DNA of 64,000 nucleotides from Gordius sp. MW1 (GCA_964036665.1 OZ038527.1:15097835-15161834), one strand, 5' to 3'. Counted from the stretch's first letter, positions 39,519 to 51,477 are shown. Translations and numbers: made by a program. Notes: generated by a model from the sequence alone, not told the origin.

Positions 39519-42137
39519 CCCATTAAAACCTGAACATAGAACCCCTTGATGAAAAAAACTTGAAATTCAAGATTTTTTATTTATTTTGTACCAAATAAAA
39601 ATCTGCAAATTTTTTTTTCGAAAAAACAATTCTAACTATGTTTTTTTAAGCGTCGTATATATCATACGCTAGGAGACTTAGATTCACCCCGCTATGTATT
39701 AATAAATCGTAGTTAGCAAATGATTATCTCCCACTACCTTATTATTATAATATGAAATATTAAGATGATTACTTTTAAAATTAAAAAAAAAATCCCCTAA
39801 GAACAACCCCCCCCCCGACCGCCCCCCCCCCCTAATCCATCGCCCTCTACTCGTAAGTTTTGCAAACAAAATTCATTTATTAATTTTTTGATGATTAACT
39901 AAGCAATTATAAATATTGAACAAGCATATTTTATTTAATATATAATTATTAAATCAATAGGATAATTATCGCATATGATACAAAGTAAAACATTCAATGT
40001 GCAATCCGATCTTACATTTACTACAAATATATTTAGCACACTTAGTACAAGCTGCGCATCTTCTCTGCGTGGGGTTTTTGGCAAGCCAATGCGCCTTATT
40101 ATCGTATCTAACCTCGTCGTATACGTTGCGTGAATTGGCAGGATTAATGGCCCTTACTCGCGGTATACTTGACGCCGCGAGTAAGGGGATAGTTATTCTT
40201 CGGGTATAGTCCAACAAGGGAATCCCTTTCTCTGTATCCCGATGAAGTAGCCATTGACTACAGATGCGTTCAAACAAAAACGGATTATAGGCCAGTACCA
40301 TTTTTTTGAGCGAATTTTTACTCGATAGGCTGCACGGAGTTGATCAAAAAGATTAACTCCTCCCATTCCTTTATTATACTCCGCCACAAGACTGGGCTGC
40401 GGAACCAAAATTCGCTTCTTGGCAATAGAATTATAACGAACACATTGAGTGAACGTGTTGGCTTAGGCATCATTGCGATTTGAAGCCAATGTAACCTGAC
40501 TGTTATCGTTCCATCGATAAAGAGTGATTTTTCCCTCTTCATCGCGAAGTACGTCAAAAGTTCCTCTTTCTGCCTTTTTAAAATCTTGTAAGGGAGCTTT
40601 TTTGATCCTATCCTTTCTAATTGTTCCAGTTATAAAAATACCCTGATCCCCCATATCTCGCATTAATTCTAAGGAGTTAAAATAATTGTCTATAAATATG
40701 TGACTGTTAAAGGGGACGAATCCAGACACCATTTGTTTTACCACAAAACTCCCAAGGGGAACTCTAGGAGGACGCTCCTCTCGACCTTCGTATAATTTAA
40801 ACCTGCAACAATAACCATTAGGTTTGTTAAGGCAACAAAACTTGAACCCAAATCTGATAGGTTTTCCACGGATAAACTGTTTGATGTGATATTTTCCAAA
40901 ATATGGCTCCATTCCCTCGTCCAAAGAATAATAAGTGGTGTGAGGCAGGCTCAATTTTTCAAACTTATTATTCATATAGGTTATGAATGCAGACACTTTT
41001 TTGCCACCTCCCATTTGGTTGTCATTATTATTGGAGAAATGCAAATATTTGAAAATAGTCAGAAATCTGTCTCTTGACATACAGTTAAAAATTGATATGT
41101 TATTAACATCTGCTTGTGTTTCCCAATAAAGCCTTCTATTTGGAAGATGGTTATAACCAGATACCAATAATATTCCTAAAAACTTGTACAGTTCCTCCAC
41201 ATTGGTGAAAATGTATTATCTGAATATTTGTATTTTGCATATGCTTCACTTTCCTTGCATACATATTCCAAGAAAGGTTGGTCCCAAAATAATTAGAACA
41301 CTTCTAAGGGTGTTAAATTTGATTCTATTATACTGTTTACTAAGATAGGATCTTGATCTTTTCTGTTTTGAATTCTATACTGGCTATTTTTTACTTCTTC
41401 TGGCCCAAGATCAATTCTCTTCCATTCTGCCAATTTTTGTTTTTTGTTATTAGTTAATGAATTTTGATCTAAAGATAATTCGTCTTGAGGTTCTAAATCA
41501 ATAACTTCATTTTCATTAGTTAGAACATGTACATTTGATTTTTTTGCCAAAATACCTTTTCCCAAAACTCTAGGATCATTCACATATATTTCATTTTCAT
41601 CTTCTGCCTTATCATCACAGTCAGTATCGAGGTCATTAGGGGGAATGATTTTTAGATCTATACTTTGTATATTATTTAAAATTTCTTCTTCTGTTTCCAA
41701 CAACTGAATGATATCTTCTGTATTCAAATTCCCACTTGCCCACTGTATGAAATATCATACGTTAAAAGATATTAACATATATTTTTTAAAACAATTAAAA
41801 AAAGGATTAATAAATATATTTTTATGAAAAATCCAAGCCTTGTGTTTAAATTTATATAAAAATTATATTATATTATAATGAATTTTTAAAGTTATTAGCA
41901 TTTAATGATTACCTGTCAGATTTTCTCGAATTTTTTCGATTTAGGTTTTTTGATTCTGTTTTTGAAGGCATAATATTAACGCGCAAAATAAAAATAACCC
42001 ACAAGGAATGTAAAGGAAATCTTTAGCTTTCAAATAAGATATATTTTGTTAAAAATAGATAAGTTTAAGTGTGCGAATTTATTAATTGAATAAGGTACAC
42101 TTTGCGTATGATATATACGACGGTAGGCTTTAATGGG
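39519..42137 (-). mobile_element. piggyBac-type DNA transposon, decayed
   Basis: Terminal repeats CCCATTAAAACCTG (39519-39532) and, inverted, CCCATTAAAGCCTA (42124-42137). Perfect 19-bp internal inverted repeats (cgtcgtatatatcatacgc) lie at 39651-39669 and 42104-42122, placed asymmetrically: 1 bp from the tip on the transposase 5' side and about 118 bp on the other. This is the classic piggyBac end design. The left flank is the canonical TTAA (39515-39518); the right flank reads TATG, so that copy has decayed. Transposase remnant inside. Confidence 0.9.
39966..41727 (-). pseudogene. piggyBac transposase, inactivated
   Basis: Starts at ATG 41727 with an acidic N-terminus. It continues through FWDQPFLEYVCKESEAYAK, LYKFLGILLVSGYNHLP, YYSLDEGMEPYFGKYH (first catalytic D), HIFIDNYFNSLEL (second D), GMGGVNLFDQLRAAYRVK (third site, where the usual MGGVD has D changed to N) and a C-terminal cysteine-rich domain (RCAACTKCAKYICSKCKIGL). 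Lesions: in-frame stop near 41294, frameshift near 41205, in-frame stop near 40463, frameshift near 40290. Loss of the aspartate and the stops make it catalytically dead. Confidence 0.88.
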
Positions 42138-42141
42138 TATG

Positions 42142-43150
42142 TGCACAACGTGTCAAAAATCTCGCTTGTACATTACTTTACTCGACTATATAAAGCTAGT
42201 AATTAATAAAAAAACAACAATTTCTGGAAAATGGGTAACTTGCTTGGAAATTACCAAATAATTACACATGTATAAAAAAACTGTCAGATACATTAATATT
42301 TGGGCTCGTTGATACGCTTTATTAGCAATGCAAAAAATAAAAATTGCAAGATAAATTATTAAGACAAAGGTTTTAGCCCTTTAATTTAATAATATTTTTA
42401 TAGATACCACAATGATACGAGTTGATAGGTCTTGTCATTTTCATAACATAGTGATTATCACACATAACAACCTTGTAAAAGCACAATTAAACGTAGCATT
42501 GTTACTGGAGTATGAGCACAATTATTTTTAAAGTTTTATTATTTGATAAATACTTTTACATTTAAAAAGTAAGCGATTCTCTTTAATATAAGACCGCACA
42601 ATATGTTCCAAAATATTTATTGAACCAATTTTTTCTAATTTCGCCGTAAAATAATTAAAGCGTTTACCTACACGTTTGCACTTCGTATTCCTCTCCTGCA
42701 CACTAGTAGGAGAGAAAAGGGGTAATCCATCATAGCGTTTAACATGAATCGCTCATTACTTCTCTCCCCTTCGCATGTAACACACTCCTTCCCCAACCTT
42801 ACATGTTATTTAGCAACTCATACACCATATTTCGCACTTTCTTATAAAATGGTCCTTTACCAGGTCATGGAACTAGCTTGTGCACTCTCAACGTTTTTTT
42901 CGGCTTTTCGCGATATATTATGGAATCAGCATCCTTATCGTTAAAGACATAAAAGGGGAGAAGTTTAAATTAGGACTTTTTTCAACCACGACCGATGGTC
43001 TATCTACAAAGTCATGTTATATTTGAGATAACAATGTTTATAGCAGGACAGACACACGCCATCAACTCTGGTAAATAAATACATGTTGAAGAATGTCTCA
43101 ATAATGCAAGGTCTCTTGTTTATGTTTTGAGTGATAACTATTTCATATGG
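42142..43150. other. AT-rich stretch, no gene recognised
   Basis: Nothing supported; short open frames such as 42744-42944 have no recognised similarity. Confidence 0.4.
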
Positions 43151-43854
43151 TATCATGGGTGTAAACCCCCCCCCCCCCCGGGGACCTTGAATTTTTTTTA
43201 TAAAATTAATGTAACACAGTGAGATCACGTTGACATAATAAATAACATTTTTAGAAAAGAGGATGGCATATAATTCCTTGTATAAAATCGGTGGGGTTGG
43301 ATTGATAAAATAGTTAGAGGGAAATGGAACGAAATTTTTCGAACAATTATTACCCATCGTCAGGCTCACAATTTTATGTTATTAATAGTTTCTTTATTCT
43401 TTTCAAATTTAAAAATAATCTGAGGGGGTCGGCTGAAAAAGGCGTTTTTATGATCGATTTGACATGGAAAACCACTCTATAAATCATACGGTTCATGGGC
43501 TAAACGGGATCGGACAACTGTCGTAATTTAGATTCTCAGGATGGCGCGCACGCAATTTTGGCTTAATGAGATTTTTCATATAGTGTCTTTTTTGTTTTCG
43601 TGTATTATTTTGTCACTTTTTTATTTGATTGAATGGACGATTTAAATTAAAATTATTTTAAAAATAATACAAAATTTATGCTAAACATATAAAAAATGAT
43701 CACCTTGCCACCCCCCTCCCCGATTAAAATCCGGTTACGCACATAAAAGGAGTGAAATATTTATGTAGCCTTCTTCATTTAGTTTTATTTTAAAAAATAT
43801 GCACTTAATGTAACGCCTATTTTTTAATAATGCTGGAAATGATTTGGGATCCTT

Positions 43855-44310
43855 TAAATTCGTCCCTGACAGGGAAATATATTATTTCTGATCGGGCAGG
43901 TCGGGCGGCTCTGATGATTCTGGCATGGCTGGGCGGATATTTAGAAGAGTTTGGACGAGTACGGGCGAGCAATTTAATTATAAATTGGACAGGGCCAAAT
44001 GAGGGCAGAAGATTTGTAACAAATCATACCTATGCCTCATAGGTGCAAAGTTTAAAATTAAATTTTCACAAGCACGGGCCCAGCGCCTTGATTTTATACA
44101 AAGCCCATGGGCGTAGCCAGGTTTTGGATTAGGGGGGAGGGGCGAAACGCTTAAAAGTTCAATTAGGGGGGGGGCAAAACATAAATTTTTTAATTTTTAA
44201 GTGTTTTTGCATTAAAAAAAATATTTTGTCCACCCCCCTGCCCCCCCCCTGCCTACGCCCTTGACAAAGCCTGAACCTGGCTCGGACCTGTATAAATTTT
44301 TTAGATTTTT
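43855..44310. repeat. GC-rich repeat with nested MITE
   Basis: Motifs such as gggcaggtcgggcggctctg and atgattctggc recur in degenerate form at 47560-47650 (gttcgggcagctctaatgat), so these are copies of one repeat. The right half continues on both sides of the MITE at 44106-44263 (agcacgggcccagcgcc, gcctgaacctggctcgg). The open frame at 43830-44042 is a product of the GC-rich repeat and not a gene. Confidence 0.5.
44106..44263. mobile_element. hAT-like MITE with perfect 8-bp target duplication
   Basis: CATGGGCGTAGCCAGG left, inverse of CAAGGGCGTAGGCAGG right, flanked by ACAAAGCC on both sides (44098-44105 and 44264-44271). Interior G- and C-tracts. Closely related to 58645-58792 (taggggg..gggcgaaac, aaaacataaattttt). 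Confidence 0.9.
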
Positions 44311-44689
44311 TTAAAAGATTTTTTTTCCTGAATAGTAAACAATATACATGTTTTAAAAATGTTAATAATAATTATAGTAAAATAATAGATTATTATCCTC
44401 TTTTAAGAGGCGGCTTTAATGAAAAAGATTCCTTTCACTAATGGCCTTTCTAGTCGAGATGCATATACTTTTATTAGCAAAATAAACTTTCAAAATATTT
44501 AATATATAATGTTTATAAAGATACTTGCCTTCTTGGCTTTTCCACCATTTTAAATCAATTGGGTTATCGATATGAAATAGAAAAACAGTGGTATTTTATA
44601 AAGACAACTTGAAGATAAAATAACTTTTAAAATTTGTTTTTAAATTTCATATTAAATACATAAGTCCTAACTAGTAATGATCAAAACCT

Positions 44690-44805
44690 ACGTCAGGTTT
44701 CCCCGAGGTCGGTGTTAGGTTCAAACCTTAACCTGAGGTTAAACCTTCACTTCAATTTTACACCCAACCTGAAACCCCAGGTTGACCTGAGGTTATCCTG
44801 TGATA
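44690..44805. repeat. AACCTGAGGTT-rich minisatellite remnant
   Basis: Degenerate repeats of aacctgaggtt and aggttcaaacctt over about 115 bp. No unit boundaries can be fixed. Confidence 0.45.
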
Positions 44806-45464
44806 AATTTAAGTATAAATTTTATATTTTCTTTTTTCAAGATGCAATAAATTTTTTAAAAATTCACAATGTGGTTCTAAAATTCTTTTAAATAAAGTAT
44901 TAAAACGTAACCGAAATAAATACGTGTGGATTATAACTCTCTAATTATTTAATCTCTCAAATTGATAATATAATTTGTATTTAATTTAAGCATGTATTGT
45001 ACAATTGCATTTAAATTTTATTTATAAATTATGATTTGTTATCAAAAAAGTAAGTATGAACATAGCACAGATTGACTAATTAAACTAATTTTATCGTTAA
45101 TAAATTTTTTTATAGGGTAGGGTAGGGGCATATAAAAGTTTACCCAAGAAAAGTCTGATTTTGTTTATTGTAAGATTATTTATAGAATATTTATACTTTA
45201 AACTTAATTAAAATTGCTACATAAAGATTTTATGGACATAGGCTCCATTTAATTAATATTTTGCTGTTATATGATTTCTACATCTTCTAGCATATTTGTA
45301 CCTAAGTGCATTAGCAAATGATCTATTAAAATTTTGTGAGTTATGAGTGGTTTTGCAAGTGATAATATTATATTTTAAAAACTCTTGCCAAATTCGTAGA
45401 GAGACCATATATTACCACTATTTGACCTATAAGAATTGAAATTCAAGATTAAAAGTTTTATTTT
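44806..45464. other. AT-rich stretch, nothing recognised
   Basis: No gene or repeat supported. Confidence 0.4.
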
Positions 45465-47215
45465 AATTGCTATGCAATTTATGGGCTCGTTTTTTGTTGT
45501 CCGTCCGTCCGTTGTCCGTCCGTTACCCTCCTATCTATTTGCATTGGGTATATGAGGTTATCGATTTTTTAAATTAATGCTGAGAAAAAGGTGCCCCACC
45601 CCCCATCTCTATCTCCCTCGCTGTGTTATTTTTTAAATTAATGCATAAGAGGTGCCCCACCCCTCATCTTTATCTCCCTCGCTTTCGGGCGGGGTCGGGT
45701 TTTAATTGCTATGTTAAATTAATGCATAAGTATATCTATTCGTTTTTGAATTGGGTAACATTGATATTAATTGCTATAATTACCCTATGCCCTCCACTAC
45801 AAGGGCCTATGCCTCTACTGATATGGGTCCCTGTGCCCCTACAAAAGCCCATGCCTCTATTAATGTGGGTTCGAACCCCGGCGAACGTTCTGAATTGCTG
45901 GTTCGATTCCCGGAGAGGGCAAAAAAATTTTTTTATTTTTTAAATTAAATTAATATATTTTTCCTGTTACTACCATTGATAATATGACTTTTTGGCCGTC
46001 CGCTTGTTCTATTATTGTTTCATTTTATTATATAATAAACATAAATAAAAGTTGTTTACTTTTAATTGCTATGCAATTTAGCTAGTTTTTGGGTTAGAAT
46101 CCCGGAGTTTTTTTGACTCATATGATTGTTCTTATTACTATCATTAATAATAAGACTTTTTGGCCGTCCGCTGGCTGCTGACCAATGAAAAAAATGACCA
46201 TTGGCCAAAATGTGAATCCGAGTTTATTTTTTCGTTTTTTTTTACTATTATGATTGTTCCTGTTACTACCATTGCTATTATGACTTTTTGGCCGTCCGCT
46301 GGCTCCTGACCGATGGAAAAAATGACCATTGGCCAAAATGTGAATCAAAATTATTTTATTCGTTTTTTTTGACTATTATGATTGTTCCTGTTCCTACCAT
46401 TGCTATTATGACTTTTTGGCCGTCCGCTGGCTGCTGACCAATAAAATAAAATGCCCATTGGCCAAAATGTGATTCAAAAACTTTTTTTTCGTTTTTTTTG
46501 ACTATTATGAATTTATATCCACTTTTACCGTGTCCTGGCTGCTGACCAATAGAAAAAAATGACCATTGGATAAAATGTGATTCGAAAATTTTTTTTTTCG
46601 TTTTTTTTACTCTTATGAATTTATATCCACTTTTACCGTGTGCTGGCTGCTGACCAATGGAAAAAAATGACCATTGGCCAAAGTGAGCATCAAAATTTTT
46701 TTTTCCGTTTTTTTGGCTATCATTGACTTATAGAGTATCTGTTGGTACTAACCAATGGAGAAAAAATGACCATTGGCCAAATTTTTGATTTTTTTAATTA
46801 AAAATTGTTCAAATTCAACAAAAAATTTCTCCCAACAATTCTGCAAATTCTTAACATTGTGATGTTTTATAATATAATGTTTGTTAGACTTATAATCACT
46901 AAAGGTCATAAAAACTAATGTAATACGCAACTAGATGCAAACACTAAATCTAACCCTAACCCTTGCCTATATTACATTTTGCCTATATTACATTTTGCCT
47001 ATAAATGGAAAATTTGTATAAATAATTAATTAATCATTACATTAGGCATTTAATACCCCCCTATAGGCATTCTCGCCCCTTCCCACCTTTCTCGCCCATA
47101 AATTGCATAGCAAATATGATACATTTATACGAAGTACAGATGAGTCGTCCCCCCTTCCCTTCCCCTCTTCCCTTCCCTTCTCCCCCTTCCCACGAGGGCC
47201 GAAGGCTCGAGTTTT
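45465..47215 (+). repeat. Hairpin-satellite element, copy 4 (long form)
   Basis: Bounded by ttgctatgcaatttatgggc (about 45467) and its exact inverse gcccataaattgcatagcaa (47094-47113), followed by the shared C/T-rich flank ending gggccgaaggctcgag. Inside are two stretches with gggttcgaaccccgg/ggttcgattcccgg and, from about 46150 to 46790, six tandem units of 100-125 bp. Each unit has ttggccgtccgctggctgctga and a hairpin of the form ccaatggaaaaaaatgaccattgg. Copies at 4813, 7940 and 8444 are shortened relatives. Confidence 0.7.
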
Positions 47216-47284
47216 TATTTATTGATTGAATTTTATTTACAAATAATTATGTATGTTATGTGCTAAAATATATTAAATTAATAA

Positions 47285-47395
47285 GCTGGCATCGAGCCAT
47301 GGATTGAGATTGTATTATATTTTACAATTTCCATTGTGATTTTCTGCTTGATGTAGAAAAATTCTTTGGGATCTGTGTGTATTGAAAAAATTGTT
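47285..47395 (-). repeat. 3' fragment of the LINE at 31938-34090
   Basis: atttccattgtgattttctgcttgatgtagaaaaattctttgggatc aligns with 32020-32060 (tttccattgtgatcttttgc, gtattctttgggatcg), and the preceding part matches the inverted-repeat region in diverged form. This is an independent 3' end of the same family without the flanking inverted copy. Confidence 0.65.
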
Positions 47396-47549
47396 TCTCA
47401 TTCGACGTTTAAATAATTTAGAAAATTTGATATTGTCCGTAATAACAAAATATTGGTAAAATTGCTTTAATCAATATGCCGATAATTTAAAGCCTATTTT
47501 TTGATAGTGTCTGAAAGAAAATGGAATCGCATAATTTCAGGCCTAACGG

Positions 47550-47660
47550 GTAAATTTAATATTTCGGACCGGCAGTTCGGGCAGCTCTAATGATTCGGGC
47601 GGGTCCGAGCCGGCAATGAAGTTAAAATTGAACCGAGCCGTTCGGGCAGAAAATTCCTAA
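47550..47660. repeat. GC-rich repeat, second copy
   Basis: Degenerate relative of 43880-43990 (gggcagctctaatgattcgg, gggtccgagccgg). Confidence 0.4.
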
Positions 47661-48077
47661 CAAATTTGACTTTTGGTTCCCACTAATCTTTCATTGGCAA
47701 AACTATATGTGCTGTTGCTTTCAGTCAGAAAAATTTATTAAAACTCTATTTTTAAACCCTCAAATGCTTAGAAAATTGTTTTATACGAATTAACAAGAAT
47801 ATTTAGGCACTTTTAAAATTCTTTCTGTAAATCATTTCAATAAAGCTAGTTACTCATGTTCGTACTTTCCCAAGTTAAAGAAAAAGTTGATTTATAAACA
47901 ATTTTTTTGTTAAGACATAAAGTATTAGAGGCACTGGTTTGTAATTAAAAGTTTAGATATTTTAATCAATTTTAATTTATCATATTAGAGGTTTTTATAT
48001 TTTTTAGATCCTATAAATAAGTAAAACTCATTTATAAAAATAAGTAATAATAATAGTAAGTATTTTTACCTAAGCAC

Positions 48078-48268
48078 CAAAATATGTGTCTAATCCGCTC
48101 TTCAATGTTTTTCGATATTCCAGGCCACCAGACATACTGCCTGGCGAAAGCGTTTATTTTAACCGTACGAAAATGTCCCTTATGTAACATTTCTAAAATT
48201 GCCGGTCTAAGTACATCCGGTATAACTACCTTATCGGCTCTTTTTAAACAACCGTCTTCGATGTCTTA
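48078..48268 (-). pseudogene. Detached integrase fragment of the gypsy element
   Basis: About 190 bp matching 49868-50045, with one side abutting the 3' LTR fragment. It reads the integrase H2C2 region (ADKVVIPDVLRPAILEMLHK, QYVWWPGI) and keeps the P of WWPGI that the main copy has changed to T. It therefore derives from a different, better preserved copy of the family. Confidence 0.7.
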
Positions 48269-48284
48269 GATTGAGAGCGTTTCA

Positions 48285-48474
48285 ACTTTTTAATTTTATT
48301 TCCCAAAAATCTTTTTCTTTAAAACCAATAATCAAAATTATCATTACGATCATGATATTGCGATATACTTTCTTTTTAACATTGAACGATATTACAGTAT
48401 ATAATATGAATCATGATATAAGGGGGGGGGGATCTTGCAGCAGTCGCACATAAATCAATAAGTATCATTCATGA
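48285..48474 (-). repeat. 3' LTR, truncated
   Basis: Starts TGTCATGAATGATAC at 48474 (minus strand) after the purine tract at 48475-48488. About 190 bp matches the 5' LTR with small indels, then the sequence passes into the detached integrase fragment. Contains a 10-C/G-type run at 48421-48430. Confidence 0.7.
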
Positions 48475-48575
48475 CATCTTCCTTTTTTTAAAAATTGCCG
48501 TTCGCCTCTTCATCAGCACCCACCGAAAACACATCTTCCTCCATTAATATGTGTTCATCCGTGGCTGTTATGTTA

Positions 48576-49058
48576 TCAGGCGTCGTATAGTTGGGAGCTA
48601 TAAATATAGCAGGGGTTAAGGCCGTCAGGAGTGGATACTACCGTGTCCGAGCTGATACGCGCAATGGGAGCTATACGGCGTGTTGCATAAGATAAAACGT
48701 TTGTTCCTTGCAGGAGCACGTTCAACGCTTCCGTTGTAGCTCTAACCCGCTTAAACTCCACCAGCGGCACTCCCGCATTGTTCAATGGCGCCCTCTCTGC
48801 CGTACCCTGATGTGCCACTGTGCCTCGCTCAGTTTCGCACATTGGGGGTAGGTGCCATCTTCCACAACCTCCGCACCTTCTTCGAAGCGCTCTTTGAGCC
48901 CGCCGTCCTCCCCTCGTATTAGCCTGTCTCATTGCGTTCGCCCTTCTTCCCTGAGCCACTGGCCTCACTGGGGTTAAGTTTGGTTCATATAAAGGACGTA
49001 GCCGGGGCAGCTCCTCGGCTCCGATGAGAATACTAATGAGCACCGGACCCGGTCTCAC
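48576..49058 (-). other. GC-rich open frame after integrase
   Basis: About 160 codons of Arg/Pro/Ala-rich sequence, markedly GC-richer than the surroundings. It has no ATG at the beginning and contains a cysteine/histidine cluster (CGGCGRWHLPPMC, CX2CX3HX4C). By position it is either a tail of pol or a third gene of the gypsy element. I see no signal peptide or envelope features and assign no function. Confidence 0.45.
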
Positions 49059-49149
49059 CAGCTATGCTATCCGCTCCACTGTAATACTTATTCTACACCA
49101 GGAAGTAATAATGCCCATTCCTGTGATATAAATAACGAATATAATTAAG

Positions 49150-50217
49150 AATATAACATTAGCTGCTCACAATGTCGTGTCTCAACTTTATTAGTATGCA
49201 GGCGCACCTTATAAATTTTGGAATTAACCACTTCCACTACGCGCGATATCAACCATTTAGGCGCACCGGTGTAATTTCTACACCACACCAGTTGATCTAC
49301 ATTATATTTTGGAATATCATTATTGCTCTCTACAGGGCTCCGCTCGTACTCAAATCAAAGGGACACCTTAGTTTTCGGCCTAAAAATTCCATTCCTACTG
49401 GAGGCCGTTCCAAACCACGAGGTGCTGCATTAAAATATAATTTAGTTAACCAAACACCATCGCTTTCTGATTTGGCAAGTCTTAACCACTTCTCCACTAT
49501 TCCCACATACCGTTCCACCTTACCATTGGAACTCGGATGATAAGGCGCTGTTAACACGTGCTTAATTTTCCACGTCTGACAAAAGTCTTAAATTCAACGC
49601 TCACAAACGCTTTGCCGTTGTCCGTGACAAGCATACTAGGAAAACCATAAGAACCGATCAGGCTCTTTAAAAAACTTATGGTCACTCTAGCAGTCGTGTT
49701 AGTAATTTCATGAAATTCCGTCCAACCGGAATATGCATCGACTACGATTATACAGTTTTTTTCTATTTAAAAAAATTGACGTGTAACCTTTTCCAAGGTT
49801 TTCTAGGTCGAGGCCATCTCGCAGCTTTATTTCTACTAGGCGTTGGAGCATTAGACTTGCATAAATCACATTGTCTAATTTGCTCTTCAATTTCGATATT
49901 CCAGTCCACCAGACATACTGCCTGGCGAAAGCCTTTATTTTAACCGTAACAAAATGTCCCTTATGTAACATTTCTAAAATTGCCGGTCTAAGTACATCGG
50001 GTATAACTACCTTATCGGCTCTTTTTATACAACCGTCTTTGATATACAGCTCACACAGCGCACTTTTATATTGCTGTGGCACCTCTTCTTCCATGTCCTC
50101 TCCAATTAATATCTTCTTAACCACACTAATATTCCTATCAGTGTTGAAGCAGTGGAGATGTCCTCCATATCTACGATCTTTAAGGCATTTATTACGTGAC
50201 CGCCGACTATTTCGCAT
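49150..50217 (-). pseudogene. gypsy integrase, catalytic mutation
   Basis: HHCC-type zinc finger (LHKGHF...CDLCK), then the core: RLHVNFF, where the first catalytic D is replaced by N, VTDNGKAF with the second D, and TAPYHPSSNGKVERYV with the E. A C-terminal GPY/F-like module follows (GAPKWLISRVVEVVNSKIYK, about 49160-49260). Several stops and frameshifts interrupt it. Dead enzyme. Confidence 0.8.
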
Positions 50218-50398
50218 GCCAATGGAGACTCTTCCGAGCTAATATTTTCCGGACCTAACCTAGACAAAACATCGGCTAATCCGTTATCCTCTCCCTTACG
50301 ATAAATCAACGTTAGTGTAAAATTACCTAGAACTAATACCCATCGCTGCAATCTGGGGGACATTAACATATCGTTGTTATCTTTCCGAAACAAGCCTA

Positions 50399-51477
50399 TC
50401 AATGGTTTATGGTCTGTATAAACGATGTATCTTTACCTATTAAAAATTCTCTACACCGTTTTAATCCATACACCATAGCCAAAGCTTCTTTCTCTATAAC
50501 AGAGTAGTTAAGTTCGGTCTTATTTAATTTCTTGGCGAAATACATTACCGGATGCTCAACTTTATCCTTAAGCTGACATAATGCACCTCCCACACCATTA
50601 TTTGATGCATCGACTACTAAAACATGCTCTTTTGAAGCGTCAAAGCAAACTAATACAGGTTTCTCTAATAAAGTTTCGCGCAACTTGTCAAAACAGTCGT
50701 TTTCAAATTGCGTCCATTTAAATTGCACGTTATCTATAATTAATTCGTTTAAAGGACCTGACCACCGAGTAAAATCAGGAATGAACTGATTATAATAAGT
50801 TATCATTCCCAAAAACGACTTCAATTCCTTTTTATTACTCGGCGCTTTCAACTGCTGTAATTCTTTAATTTTACTTAATACCGGACGAATCGTACCTTTA
50901 CCTAATACGTGTCCCAAATAAGTAATCTCCTGCACACAAAAAACACATTTTTTTGCTGATAACCGTAGCCCCTTAATTTTTATTAAGTTTAAAACCATGT
51001 CTAGACTTTGGTCAAGCTCGTTTTTATTAGATCCAGTAACCAAGATATCGTATAAATAATAAATAACACCCTCCATGTTAGCAAACAAGGAAGCCATGGT
51101 TCTTTGAAAAATCGGCGCTGACACACTAGGACCGAAAGGTAATCTTTTGAAAGCAAACAACCTTTGGTTAGTGTTAATAGTTAAAACTAACGCCGTCTTG
51201 CAATCAACCTTAATTGTAAATAGGCGTTTGCAAGGTCGATCTTAGAAAAATAATTTGCACCACGCAAATTAGATAAAATACATTCTAATCTGGGTAATGG
51301 GTATTTGACGTCGACCACATATTTATTGACCGTTATTCTATGATCCGCGCTTACCCTTATTGACCCATCCGCCTTGTTAACTGGAACCAGTGTGGTCCAC
51401 TCGGAAATTTCAAGGGGTTCTATTACACCGTGGGCTAGCCATTTATCCAAAACCTGTTGTACCTGTTCACGCCACAA
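50399..51477 (-). pseudogene. gypsy reverse transcriptase and RNase H, catalytic mutation
   Basis: VPVNKADGSIRVSADHRITV, SKIDLANAYLQL, FKRLPFGPSVSAPIFQ, then YYLYDILVTG where the family has YLDD: the first catalytic aspartate is replaced by tyrosine. It continues through ITYLGHVLGKG and the RNase H motifs VLVVDASNNGVGGALC and YSVIEKEALAMVYG. A frameshift near 51175 separates the palm from the fingers. The RNase H continues at 50402-50106 (RLQRWVLVLGNFTLTLIYRK, ADVLSR). Confidence 0.85.

Noticed and set aside
43830-44042. A host gene in the GC-rich frame
   Set aside because: The sequence is a degenerate repeat also found near 47560, and its frame is not conserved there.
46950-46963. Telomeric repeat (ctaaccctaaccct)
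   Set aside because: Only two units, inside the hairpin-satellite element, and not part of an array.
48576-49058. An envelope gene of the gypsy element
   Set aside because: No signal peptide, no membrane anchor and no furin-like context; composition is Arg/Pro-rich instead.
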